A DNA stretch of 64,000 nt from assembly GCF_000612545.2 (NCBI RefSeq), contig NZ_CP097800.1, forward strand, positions 2,105,001 to 2,169,000, written 5' to 3'. Made by a program: the position numbers and the translations under genes. Under the pieces are notes generated by a model that saw nothing but the letters and a program-made list of their open reading frames with translations, was not told the origin of the DNA and did not search any database. Numbering within the stretch: position 1 is the first letter of the stretch; each line of letters begins with the position of its first letter. This DNA is from Streptomyces sp. PCS3-D2 (GTDB lineage Bacteria > Actinomycetota > Actinomycetes > Streptomycetales > Streptomycetaceae). Positions 27,901 through 38,151 of this stretch are shown piece by piece.

Positions 27901-28681
27901 TGCCGGGGTGCCCGACGAGGCCCAGCACCCGGCGGTCCCCCGTCGTGAAGGCCTCCAGTTCGGCGGCAATGGCGGGCCGCTCCACCAGCGGGTCGGGCAG
28001 GAGAGCGGAGCGCATGGTGGTCGCGGTCAGTTCCAGCGCCCCGGCGAGGTTCAGGTCGGCGCCGCGGCCCGGCACGACCGCCGCGTTGCGTTCCAGCAGC
28101 GCGGCCAACGGGCCCCGCGGGTCGGCGCCGGCCGCGGCCCGCAGCGCCACCGCGAAGCCTCCGCGGCGGTGCTCCGCGCGCAGAGCGGTGCCCAGTACCG
28201 CGAGCACCGCCCCGGTGACGGCGTCCAGGACCGGCGCCCCGCAGGCCTCCCCGCCCTGTGCGAGCGCGTCGCGGCCGTCGGTGCCGATCGCCAGCTCCAC
28301 CGCCGCTCCGGGGGGCACCGCGTACACCCGCAGCCCGCCGGCCGCCGGGTAGGTGACCTGCGCGCCGCCCAGTACCCGCGCCTGCCGCCAGCCTTGCGCC
28401 GGCACCCGTACGTAGGTCCCCGGATCGATCGCCTCGCGCTGCGCCACCGGCAGCGGCCGCACCCCGAGTCCGTCCGTGCGGATGAGGGCCAGGGCGACGC
28501 CGGGCAGTTCGGTCACGTCGGCCGCGTCGGCCAGCCAGGTCCGCCCCGAGGCCCGCACCATGACCCGGGACAGGCCGTCGACGGCCTCGTGGCTGGTGAC
28601 GACCGTCCCGCGGTCGTCCGCGACGAACCCGCTGCCCCGTTCGCGCCCCGCCGGATCGCAGATCGTGACGAGTTCCGCCAT
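24989..28681 (-). CDS. Degenerate trypsin-like domain fused to a P-loop NTPase and helical repeats
   Basis: The 1230-residue protein has three regions. Residues ~1-190 look like a chymotrypsin-fold protease: GSGFV, then His31 in the T-S-H-E-A-V position. The Asp position appears to be glycine (Gly61, GVALALIRTD), and the Ser motif reads EACGAP with Cys147 in place of serine. Residues ~230-480 form a P-loop NTPase whose Walker A is GHPGTGRTT, with Arg263 for the lysine, and whose Walker B is LIVLDAPEE (Asp441). A ~110-residue Gly/Pro/Ser-rich insert separates the two motifs. Residues ~560-1230 are Ala/Leu/Arg-rich helices suggestive of HEAT-type repeats. ATG 28681 follows GGAG. It recalls trypsin-STAND conflict proteins, but its chemistry seems lost or altered. 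Confidence 0.75.
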   Translation of the reverse strand: MAELVTICDPAGRERGSGFVADDRGTVVTSHEAVDGLSRVMVRASGRTWLADAADVTELPGVALALIRTDGLGVRPLPVAQREAIDPGTYVRVPAQGWRQARVLGGAQVTYPAAGGLRVYAVPPGAAVELAIGTDGRDALAQGGEACGAPVLDAVTGAVLAVLGTALRAEHRRGGFAVALRAAAGADPRGPLAALLERNAAVVPGRGADLNLAGALELTATTMRSALLPDPLVERPAIAAELEAFTTGDRRVLGLVGHPGTGRTTELAALAARRARGPRPAPTLWLRGADLHPDDTSLADAAARALTAASHVAAEGPVDRAPAAPEGDGPGARYERSRSGEWRSRAAPDPVGSTPGESGGRPVPGPRGSPPDGWHGRPVSGSGGTSANRWQPDSSRADTAGDGAGPAGPDTGGENGDPEGVAVRLAGVVARAGRTLLIVLDAPEEMPPGLAHRLGPWTEATDAWLSGTGARLVVAARPEYWERAGALHRPESLHVPARAARRLPPALLLGDLTTAEAETARARLGIPADAVGEADARHPLTLHLLAGIRAAEVTAGRPGRDEVFAAHLDLLCLRSAVRIAAAGTDAGGARVHGPGVRRLAARVAGRVHEAARRCLGPGRGQLDRASFEELFPWRTGWACAVLAEGLLEPAGSGYRFAHEELSDWIQACHLDVATALGTLVHGPARPGPAVPRHRIGPVLEALLRLPPDRLGEELTRLVRALGGCTDVPAGVRADVRTAVPADVPADGARDGDADRAWWADRLLRETLLRLPDAHPHLAVLHALAEHVARAGPGEYDGWFWNRLRLAEPVRLDLLRRLLPADPAEAVPGDRYLDAVARRLVRDPRRTQPLLCAWFADGRRLRGRPGATVATAAQALLHTHRHLAPDDLTEALVTAAHPRADELLAVLAEEEPSALCRAVDRWAHDERPSRRVAAAAYGLATAPHVRTPADRELLRRAARALLARPGDATLHGSALAVLLRDPQVRARYLPDALASFRDPEPGSRLPAAALVAALPVLPDQDAVLAALRDRADGEVLRSLAELNTPGLARRAAELVREHLARSPGDAPHAAAFVNRRLEQGPAAGPALRPLVLDLLRTAPAGVRAELAVVLGAPGGEHSHALRGDLAAVLLREEKDPRVLDAFLGAVAAGAAVRPEERTRELLRRTGRQLLGVPGGPAVFERRTVELALAQPAFGELVARWLAQAATEAAALLGPGARRAVETLGRAAADVT

Positions 28682-28866
28682 GGCCGCACCACTCCCCGCA
28701 CCGCTCCCCCGCTGCACCCCGTGCTCACGACGGTAGGCAGGTCAAGATCGGCAGGAAAGCACGTGCGGCGAACGCGCCCCCTTACGCTCCCTCCATTCAC
28801 TCCGAGCGCCTGCTCGGACGGGTGAATAGCGGTGTCAGGGTGGATAGAGACCTACCCGAGGGGGGT

Positions 28867-28910
28867 CGTGGAGCGGTGAGCGGCACGGCACGTGCGCTCA
28901 CCGCTCCACG
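28867..28910 (-). terminator. 16-bp perfect terminator after truB
   Basis: CGTGGAGCGGTGAGCG (28867-28882) pairs perfectly with 28895-28910 around a 12-base loop, nine bases past the truB stop. The remainder of the 237-bp gap to the protease-NTPase start (28682-28918) holds no supported gene. Confidence 0.85.
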
Positions 28911-28918
28911 TCAACGGA

Positions 28919-29854
28919 TCAGACGAAGACCGCGAGGGACTTCGCCTTCCCGTTCTTGCTCTCGACGAGCCCGAGGAGCTGCCCCTGCGGTCCGAAGACC
29001 GCGACGGTACGGCCGTCCCCGTACTCCTCCGGCATGTCGATCCGCACGCCGTTGGCGAGCAGCGACGCCCGCCGGGTGTCCAGGTCCCAGCGCGGGAAGG
29101 CCGCCGCGGCCGCCTCCCCGATCGGCATGACGGTCAGCTCCTCCTGGAGCTGGTCCAGGGTCCGGGCGCGGTCGAGCTTGTACGGGCCCACCCGCGTGCG
29201 GCGCAGCGCGGTCAGGTGTCCGCCGACGCCGAGGTCGGCGCCGAGGTCGCGGGCGAGGGCCCGGATGTACGTCCCGCTGGAGCAGACCACGGAGACGACG
29301 AGGTCGACGACCTTGGTGCCGTCCTCGGCCTCCGCCTCCCGCATGTCGTACACCTGGAACGACGAGATGGTCACCGGCCTGGCCGGGATCTCGAAGTCCT
29401 CGCCGTCGCGGGCGCGCTTGTAGGAGCGTACGCCCTTGATCTTGATGGCGCTGACCTTGGACGGGACCTGCATGATCTCGCCCGAGAGCTTGGCGACGCC
29501 CGCGTCCACGGCGTCCCGGGTGACCCCGGTGGCGTCCGTGGAGGTGGTGATCTCGCCCTCGGCGTCGTCCGTCAGGGTGTTCTGTCCCAGGCGGATGGTG
29601 CCGACGTACTCCTTCTCCGTGAGCGCGAGGTGGCCGAGGAGCTTGGTGGCCTTCTCCACTCCGAGGACCAGGACGCCGGTCGCCATCGGGTCGAGGGTGC
29701 CGGCGTGGCCGACGCGGCGGGTCTTGGCGATCCCGCGCATCTTGGCGACCACGTCGTGCGAGGTGAAGCCTGCGGGCTTGTCGACGATGACGAGTCCGCC
29801 CCCGGCCTCGGGCCGGGAGGGACCGCCAGGCGTCTTCCCTGCATTGGTGCTCAT
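28919..29854 (-). CDS. truB: tRNA pseudouridine(55) synthase
   Basis: TruB makes pseudouridine 55 in the T-loop of tRNAs. The 311-residue protein has the catalytic motif GHAGTLDPMATGVL with the nucleophilic aspartate, preceded by KPAGFTSHDVV and followed by the SGTYIRALARDLG segment. A C-terminal PUA-like domain reads through GQLLGLVE. ATG 29854 overlaps the rbfA stop as ATGA, so the two are translationally coupled in the infB-DUF503-rbfA-truB order common in bacteria. Confidence 0.96.
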   Translation of the reverse strand: MSTNAGKTPGGPSRPEAGGGLVIVDKPAGFTSHDVVAKMRGIAKTRRVGHAGTLDPMATGVLVLGVEKATKLLGHLALTEKEYVGTIRLGQNTLTDDAEGEITTSTDATGVTRDAVDAGVAKLSGEIMQVPSKVSAIKIKGVRSYKRARDGEDFEIPARPVTISSFQVYDMREAEAEDGTKVVDLVVSVVCSSGTYIRALARDLGADLGVGGHLTALRRTRVGPYKLDRARTLDQLQEELTVMPIGEAAAAAFPRWDLDTRRASLLANGVRIDMPEEYGDGRTVAVFGPQGQLLGLVESKNGKAKSLAVFV

Positions 29855-30300
29855 TCCGCGGCTGCGTCCTCGTCGTCCTCGCCGGGCTTCTTGTACGGGT
29901 CGGCGTCGCCGGCGTACTGGGCGCCGGAGGACACCTCCCGCACCTGGGCGTCGGAGGCGCGCGCCTTGTCGAGGAGGTCCTCGATGGTGCGGGCGTTCTC
30001 CGGGAGGGCGTCCGCCACGAAGGTCAGGGTGGGCGTGAACTTGGTCCCCGCCGCCCGGCCCACCGCGGAGCGCAGAACGCCCTTGGCGCTCTCCAGGCCC
30101 GCCGCCGCACTGGCGCGGTCCTCGTCGTCGCCGTAGACCGTGTAGAAGACCGTGGCCTCCCGCAGGTCGCCGGTGACCCTGGTGTCCGTGATGGTCACGT
30201 GCGTACCGAGGCGGGGGTCCTTGACACCGCGCTGCAGCTTCTCCGCCACCACCTCCCGGATGAGGTCCGCCAGCTTCTTCGCCCGCGCATTGTCGGCCAC
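29851..30300 (-). CDS. rbfA: 30S ribosome-binding factor A
   Basis: RbfA is a KH-fold factor that binds immature 30S subunits during 16S rRNA processing. The 149-residue protein has the N-terminal RAKKLADLIREVVAEKL helix, the GDLREATVFYTVYG strand region and the family C-terminal helix with EDLLDKARA. The acidic tail after residue ~120 is typical of actinobacterial forms. I chose GTG 30300 with AAGGAG eight bases upstream. Its TGA overlaps the truB start. Confidence 0.95.
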   Translation of the reverse strand: MADNARAKKLADLIREVVAEKLQRGVKDPRLGTHVTITDTRVTGDLREATVFYTVYGDDEDRASAAAGLESAKGVLRSAVGRAAGTKFTPTLTFVADALPENARTIEDLLDKARASDAQVREVSSGAQYAGDADPYKKPGEDDEDAAAE

Positions 30301-30334
30301 TGGTCCGTCTCCTTCTTTTCTTGCAGACAAGCAA

Positions 30335-30628
30335 TCAGTCTTCATCACCGTGGAGGCGCCGTCGCACGGACAGCAGCTCCACTTCGGGACGTGCCGCGAC
30401 CAGCCGCTCGCAGCGGTCCAGTACGTCCGAGAGGAACCCCGCGTCCCCACTCACCAGCGCGACCCCTATGCGGGTCCTGCGGTGCAGATCCTGGTCGCCC
30501 ACCTCTGCCGCGCTCACGGAGAACTTCCGCTGGAGCTCGGCGACGATGGGCCGGACGACGGAGCGTTTCTCCTTCAGCGAGTGGACGTCGCCGAGGAGCA
30601 GGTCGAAGGACAGAGTCCCCACGTACAT
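30335..30628 (-). CDS. DUF503 (YlxP-like) protein
   Basis: This 97-residue protein of the DUF503/YlxP family lies between infB and rbfA, its usual place in Gram-positive genomes. It carries the family hallmark SLKEKRSVVRP and the ferredoxin-like alternation of strands and helices (VGTLSFDLLL, then VSAAEVG). ATG 30628 gives the normal length; the open frame to 30730 adds an arginine/proline-rich stretch across a hairpin. The precise function is not established, and a role in ribosome or RNA metabolism is inferred from position. Confidence 0.88.
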   Translation of the reverse strand: MYVGTLSFDLLLGDVHSLKEKRSVVRPIVAELQRKFSVSAAEVGDQDLHRRTRIGVALVSGDAGFLSDVLDRCERLVAARPEVELLSVRRRLHGDED

Positions 30629-30664
30629 GCAGTTCCGGATGTCCCGCCGGTGCGGGTTCGATGG

Positions 30665-30688
30665 CCTGCCGGGCCGTCGCCCGGCAGG
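30665..30688 (-). terminator. Hairpin between infB and DUF503
   Basis: CCTGCCGGG (30665-30673) pairs perfectly with 30680-30688 around six bases. It lies between the infB terminator-like repeat and the DUF503 start and may reduce readthrough. Confidence 0.5.
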
Positions 30689-30737
30689 ATCACCCGGCGC
30701 TCGTGCGGCCGGGTCACCAGAACCGTACACGCAACGG

Positions 30738-30776
30738 CCGGGGCCGATCGACGGATATTCCGCCGACCGGCCCCGG
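30738..30776 (-). terminator. infB terminator hairpin
   Basis: A 17-bp stem with two mismatches (30738-30754 with 30760-30776) and an ATATT loop lies 38 bases after the infB stop. Confidence 0.7.
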
Positions 30777-30813
30777 TGTTACGCGTTACGACACGGTGCG
30801 AACCGCCTCGCGC

Positions 30814-33897
<3,084 letters not shown>

Positions 33898-34046
33898 TTC
33901 GCTCCTTTTAGGTCCGGGTTACGCCGGACCGTCGCTACTTCATGGGCGTACTCATCGCGTACTCATCGAGTGCTCATCGCAATCTCGACCTACTTCCAAC
34001 TCGCGAGGTACCTGACCGCACGGGGTATCCGTGCCGTACTACTTCT

Positions 34047-34334
34047 CTACGCTGTGGTCCCGGCTTTCCCGGCCACGGCATTGCGCAGGTTCGCCGTGTC
34101 GAGCGCTCCGGCGGACCGGAGGGCCCGGGGGAACGCGCGTCGGCGGACCGCCTGGTCGAGACAGACCACGGCAGGGTGCACGTACGCACCCCGGCCGGGC
34201 AGCGTACCGCGAGGATCGGGGACGCATTCGTCCTCGATCGCCACGATCCGCAGCAGATCGCTCTTGGCCGCTCGCTCCCGACACCCCACACAGGTGCGTT
34301 CGGGGCATGCGCGGGCTTGCGTCCGGCCAGACAC
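34047..34334 (-). CDS. ylxR: YlxR-family (DUF448) RNA-binding protein
   Basis: YlxR is a small nucleoid/RNA-binding-type protein encoded between nusA and infB. The 95-residue protein has the family signature PERTCVGCRERAAKSDLLR and the GRGAYVHPAVVCL segment. Its three cysteines are in the expected places. In other bacteria YlxR has been reported to affect rnpB expression or RNase P; no such role can be read here. The start is GTG 34334, with GGGAGG about 11 bases upstream. Confidence 0.92.
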   Translation of the reverse strand: MSGRTQARACPERTCVGCRERAAKSDLLRIVAIEDECVPDPRGTLPGRGAYVHPAVVCLDQAVRRRAFPRALRSAGALDTANLRNAVAGKAGTTA

Positions 34335-34480
34335 GCCTAAGTCTACCTCCCCGCACCGACCTCTCCCCCGACAAGTATCGGAGGAGAGACCGAACGGACG
34401 TTGTGTTGTCCTGATCCGCTGCCCGGGCAGCGGCCGTGTGAACCCTGTCTACCGTCGGGACAGCCCCGGCCGGTAACGGT

Positions 34481-35491
34481 TTATTCCCCGCCCCGGTCCC
34501 GCTCCGCGTCCGGGGACGCCTCGGTGTCGGGACGGATGTCGATGCGCCAGCCGGTGAGCCGCGCTGCGAGGCGGGCGTTCTGGCCCTCCTTGCCGATGGC
34601 CAGGGACAGCTGGTAATCGGGCACGGTCACCCGGGCGGAGCGGGAGTCCCAGTCGACGACCTCGACCTTGCTCACCCGGGCGGGTGACAGCGCGTTGGCG
34701 ACCATCTCCGCCGGGTCGTCCGACCAGTCGACGATGTCGATCTTCTCGCCGTGCAGTTCGGCCATCACGTTGCGCACGCGGCTGCCCATCGGGCCGATGC
34801 AGGCACCCTTGGGATTCAGGCCCGAACGGGTGGACCGGACGGCGATCTTGGTGCGGTGACCGGCCTCACGGGCGATCGCCGAGATCTCGACGCTGCCGTC
34901 GGCGATCTCCGGGACCTCCAGCGAGAACAGCTTCTTCACCAGGTTCGGGTGGGTGCGCGAGAGGGTCACGGACGGACCGCGGACACCCTTCGCCACGCGC
35001 ACGACGTACGCCTTCAGGCGCAGACCGTGCGGGTACTCCTCACCGGGGACCTGCTCCTGCACCGGCAGGATGGCCTCCAGCTTGCCGATGTCGACGAGGA
35101 CGTTCTTGGGGTCCTTGCCCTGCTGCACGACGCCGGTGATGACGTCGCCCTCACGGCCGGCGAACTCGCCGAAGGTCAGGTCGTCCTCGGCGTCGCGCAG
35201 ACGCTGGAGGATCACCTGCTTCGCGGTCGTCGCGGCGATGCGGCCGAAGTCCGACGGCGTGTCGTCGAACTCCTTGGGTTCCTGCCCCTCTTCGAGGTCC
35301 CTCGGGTCTTCCGTCGCCCACACGACCACGTGACCGTTGGTGCGGTCCAGCACGACGCGGGCGCGGCGGAAGCTCCCCTCGGTGCGGTGGTACGCGATGA
35401 GGAGGGCCGACTCGATCGCCTCGACGAGCAGGTCGAAGGAGATCTCCTTCTCCCGGACCAGACCCCGCAGGGCACTCATGTCGATGTCCAC
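34481..35491 (-). CDS. nusA: Transcription termination/antitermination factor NusA
   Basis: NusA binds RNA polymerase and nascent RNA to control pausing, termination and antitermination. The 336-residue protein has the N-terminal polymerase-binding domain ([23 protein letters not shown]), an S1 domain ([14 protein letters not shown]), and two KH domains including [14 protein letters not shown] and [14 protein letters not shown]. The acidic C-terminal repeats of enterobacterial NusA are absent, as usual for actinobacteria. GTG 35491 is two bases after the rimP stop, so the genes are coupled. Confidence 0.96.
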   Translation of the reverse strand: MDIDMSALRGLVREKEISFDLLVEAIESALLIAYHRTEGSFRRARVVLDRTNGHVVVWATEDPRDLEEGQEPKEFDDTPSDFGRIAATTAKQVILQRLRDAEDDLTFGEFAGREGDVITGVVQQGKDPKNVLVDIGKLEAILPVQEQVPGEEYPHGLRLKAYVVRVAKGVRGPSVTLSRTHPNLVKKLFSLEVPEIADGSVEISAIAREAGHRTKIAVRSTRSGLNPKGACIGPMGSRVRNVMAELHGEKIDIVDWSDDPAEMVANALSPARVSKVEVVDWDSRSARVTVPDYQLSLAIGKEGQNARLAARLTGWRIDIRPDTEASPDAERDRGGE

Positions 35492-35493
35492 GG

Positions 35494-36006
35494 CTACGCC
35501 TCCTCTTCCTTCTTGTCCTTGCGGTTGAACTCGATCTCGACACGCGCCCTGGCGATGTCGGTGAAAGCAATGCGGCGGGCGGTCGCCTTGCGGCCCTTCA
35601 CGCCCGGTACTTCGAGGTCCATGCCCTCGTCGTCGACGTCGAGGATCCGGGCGACCAGTTCGCCGGCGCCCTTGCCGTCCTCGGCGGACAGCTGGAACTT
35701 CACGAGGCGGCCGATGGCCCGTACGTAGTGGCGGTGCTCGGTCAGCGGACGGTCCGCGCCCGGGGAGCTCACCTCGAGGACGTACTCGTCCTCGCCCATC
35801 ACGTCGGATGCGTCGAGACTGTCGGAGACCTCACGGCTCAGCTCGGCACACGCGTCCAGCTCCACGCCCTCGTCGGAGTCCACGATGATCCGCAGCATCC
35901 GGCGCCTGCCCGCGCGCGACAGCTCGATCTCTTCGAGGTCCAGGCCCTTGGCGGCGACGAGCGGCTCCAGCAGTCCGCGCAGCCTGTCGCTCTGGGTGGT
36001 GCTCAT
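35494..36006 (-). CDS. rimP: Ribosome maturation factor RimP
   Basis: RimP assists 30S maturation. The 170-residue protein has the two expected domains: the N-terminal alpha-beta part with [10 protein letters not shown] and [12 protein letters not shown], the family's [14 protein letters not shown] core, and a C-terminal Sm-like barrel. It heads the rimP-nusA-ylxR-infB order. ATG 36006 has GAGGAG eight bases upstream; the open frame extending to 36180 is not supported. A lysine/glutamate tail ends two bases before nusA. Confidence 0.95.
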   Translation of the reverse strand: MSTTQSDRLRGLLEPLVAAKGLDLEEIELSRAGRRRMLRIIVDSDEGVELDACAELSREVSDSLDASDVMGEDEYVLEVSSPGADRPLTEHRHYVRAIGRLVKFQLSAEDGKGAGELVARILDVDDEGMDLEVPGVKGRKATARRIAFTDIARARVEIEFNRKDKKEEEA

Positions 36007-36162
36007 CCGGGTGACTCCTCGGCCGCGTGTGCTGTTGTGGTTTCCGTCGTGTGTCAGGTCAAAGGGTATCCGGTGTCGGAGGGTGTTGCCGTCCGCCCTG
36101 TGCGGAGGGCCCCGGGTACCGTGATCACACCCTGCCCCGCCCCACACCACGAGGACGTCGCC

Positions 36163-36705
36163 GTGCCCTGGACTCCGCATTCCAGACCTTCGCGCAGGAG
36201 CCTGCTCGCCGGTGCCGCCGGCGCGGCGGGTGTCGCGCTGCTGACCGGGTGCACCGACGGCCGCCCGGCGGTCGCCGAGCCCGCCGTTTCACTCGAACGG
36301 CGGATGCGGGAGGCGGCCGTTCGTGACAGCGCCCGGTTGCTGGAACGTTACGACGCCACCGCCGCCGTCCATCCGGACCTGACCGCGCGGCTCGCTCCGC
36401 TGCGCGCCGCCGTCGCCGCGCACGCCTCCGCCCTCTCCCCCGCTGGGGCGGGATCGCCGTCCCCCTCTGCGTCGCCGTCCGGCGGTACGGGGGCCGCCGC
36501 GCCCGCGGCAGGGGGCGGGCCGGTGCCCGCGAAGCCCGCCGAGGCCCTGACCGCGCTCGCCGACGCCGAGCGGAGCCTGTCCGAGACACGGACCATCGAC
36601 CTGGCCGGGGCGCCCGGCGAGCTGGCCCGGCTGCTGGCCTCGGTGGCCGCCTGCGGCGCCGTGCACGTCCACCTGCTGACCTCGGACCCCGGAGCCACGG
36701 CGTGA
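36163..36705 (+). CDS. Tat-type lipoprotein, helical
   Basis: The 180-residue protein begins with a twin-arginine signal ([14 protein letters not shown]) ending in a lipobox L-T-G-C, so it should be exported folded and lipid-anchored. The mature part is alanine-rich and helical, interrupted by a Ser/Pro/Gly linker around residues 95-125. I chose GTG 36163 with GAGGA seven bases upstream; an open frame back to 35728 overlaps rimP antisense and is rejected. It is coupled by GTGA overlap to a ferritin-like DUF4439 protein, suggesting the pair work together outside or at the membrane. No catalytic motif is recognised. Confidence 0.8.
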   Translation: MPWTPHSRPSRRSLLAGAAGAAGVALLTGCTDGRPAVAEPAVSLERRMREAAVRDSARLLERYDATAAVHPDLTARLAPLRAAVAAHASALSPAGAGSPSPSASPSGGTGAAAPAAGGGPVPAKPAEALTALADAERSLSETRTIDLAGAPGELARLLASVAACGAVHVHLLTSDPGATA

Positions 36706-37175
36706 AGCACGGACCCTCCCCCACCGGACCCGCCCCCGTCGGACCCGCCCTGGAGGCCGCCCAGGCGGCCCTCGCCGCCGAGCACGCGGCCGCGTACGGC
36801 TACGGGGTGATCGGCGCGCGGACCGCCGGCGCCCGGGCCACGGAGGCCCGGGAGGCGTACGGCGACCACCTCGCGCGGCGTGACGCGCTGGCCCGGACCG
36901 TGCGCGAGCTGGGCGGTGCGCCCCGACCCTCGGAGGCCGCGTACGCCCTACCGTTCGAGGTGCGCGATCCCTCCGACGCCGAGCGGCTGGCCGCGGTGAT
37001 CGAGGACCGGGTGGCCGGCGCGTACTCCGATCTGGTGCGGGCTGCGGAAGGCCCGCTGCGCCGCGAGGCGGCCGACGCGTTGAGCGGCGCGGCGGTCCGC
37101 GCGGCACGCTGGCGCGGTGTCGGCGTAGCCTTCCCTGGGCTCGCGGAACGCGCAGAGCGAGCCCTCACCAGCTGA
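36702..37175 (+). CDS. Ferritin-like DUF4439 protein
   Basis: This 157-residue all-helical protein is of the DUF4439 ferritin-like type. It carries LEAAQAALAAEHAAAYGYGV with the EHAAxYxYG pattern, and further helices with ERLAAVIEDRVAGAYSDL. The paired E/H metal-ligand set of classical ferritins is only partly visible, so iron binding is uncertain. Its GTG start overlaps the preceding lipoprotein stop (GTGA). It has no signal peptide of its own, which is notable if its partner is exported by Tat, since Tat can carry hitch-hiking folded partners. Confidence 0.82.
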   Translation: MKHGPSPTGPAPVGPALEAAQAALAAEHAAAYGYGVIGARTAGARATEAREAYGDHLARRDALARTVRELGGAPRPSEAAYALPFEVRDPSDAERLAAVIEDRVAGAYSDLVRAAEGPLRREAADALSGAAVRAARWRGVGVAFPGLAERAERALTS

Positions 37176-37191
37176 AAGGGACCCCGCACGC

Positions 37192-38094
37192 ATGGCTTTC
37201 GAACCGCCGCAGCGGCTTGTACGGGCGCTCGGCGAGACGCCGGAGACGGCGCAGGACGCGGACTGGCTGGGGCGGCTGCCCGGGCTCACCGAGGCCGCGC
37301 TCTCCCGGCGGGGGGTACGGGCCCAGCGGGTGCAGGCCCCGGGCGGCCGCAGCAGTCTGGTCGTCCTCGTCGCCTACCCGGACGGGACCCCGGCCGCCCT
37401 GAAGCTGGCGCCCCCGCACGCCCGGCCCGACCGGGAGCTGGCCGCGCTGGCGCACTGGGGCGGTTTCGGCGCCGTACGCGTCCTCGACACCCGCCACCAC
37501 CAGGACGACGGGGCCCTGCTGCTGGAGCGGCTGCACGCGGAGGTGTCGCTGCGGTCCCTGCCGGAGGCGAAGGCCCAGCTGGAGGCGACCGGCACACTGC
37601 GCCGGCTGTGGGTGGCGCCGCCCGCCGGGCACGGCTGGGAGTCGGTGGCCGAACGCACCGCGCGGCAGTCGCAGGCCCTGCGGGAGGCCCCGGCGGAGGC
37701 CCGCGCACTCGCCGACGCCGCCCTGGCCCTGCGGGAGGAGCTGGTGGCGGCCCCGCCGGAGGAACTGCTGCTGCACGGGAACTTCCGGCAGGGCAAGGTC
37801 CTGGCGGGCGAGCGGGCGCCGTGGCTGGCGGTGGGCCCCGACCCGCTGGTCGGCGAGCGGGCGTACGACCTGGCGCGGCTGGTCAGGGACCGGCTGGAGG
37901 ACCAGGTCGCCTCCTCCGCCGGAGCGGCGGGAGCCCGGCGCCGGGTGAACAAGCTGGCGGACGCGCTGGACGTGGACCGGGACCGGCTGCGGGGCTGGAC
38001 GCTCTTCCGGGCCGTGGAATCGGGCCACCGTGCCCTGGCCGCCGGACGGCGCCGGGACGCGGAACTGCTGCTGGAGTTCGCCGCCTGGTTGTAG
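37192..38094 (+). CDS. Aminoglycoside-phosphotransferase-fold protein, probable pseudokinase
   Basis: The 300-residue protein resembles streptomycin 6-kinase/APH enzymes. The ATP lysine (Lys71, AALKLAP) and the following helix glutamate (Glu82) are kept, as is the LVGERAYDLARL segment that follows the metal site in this family. The catalytic loop, however, reads LLHGNFRQGKVL where active members have HGD and a downstream asparagine: Asn197 replaces the catalytic Asp and Lys202 the metal-binding Asn. The metal aspartate of the IDPKP motif is replaced by glycine (Gly215, VGPDP). It follows the DUF4439 gene by 16 bp. A regulatory or binding role seems likelier than drug resistance. Confidence 0.8.
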   Translation: MAFEPPQRLVRALGETPETAQDADWLGRLPGLTEAALSRRGVRAQRVQAPGGRSSLVVLVAYPDGTPAALKLAPPHARPDRELAALAHWGGFGAVRVLDTRHHQDDGALLLERLHAEVSLRSLPEAKAQLEATGTLRRLWVAPPAGHGWESVAERTARQSQALREAPAEARALADAALALREELVAAPPEELLLHGNFRQGKVLAGERAPWLAVGPDPLVGERAYDLARLVRDRLEDQVASSAGAAGARRRVNKLADALDVDRDRLRGWTLFRAVESGHRALAAGRRRDAELLLEFAAWL

Positions 38095-38151
38095 CCGGAG
38101 ACCTCTTTGGGCATACCGTAAAGAGAGCGATATGTCCGGCAGGGGGCCGTC

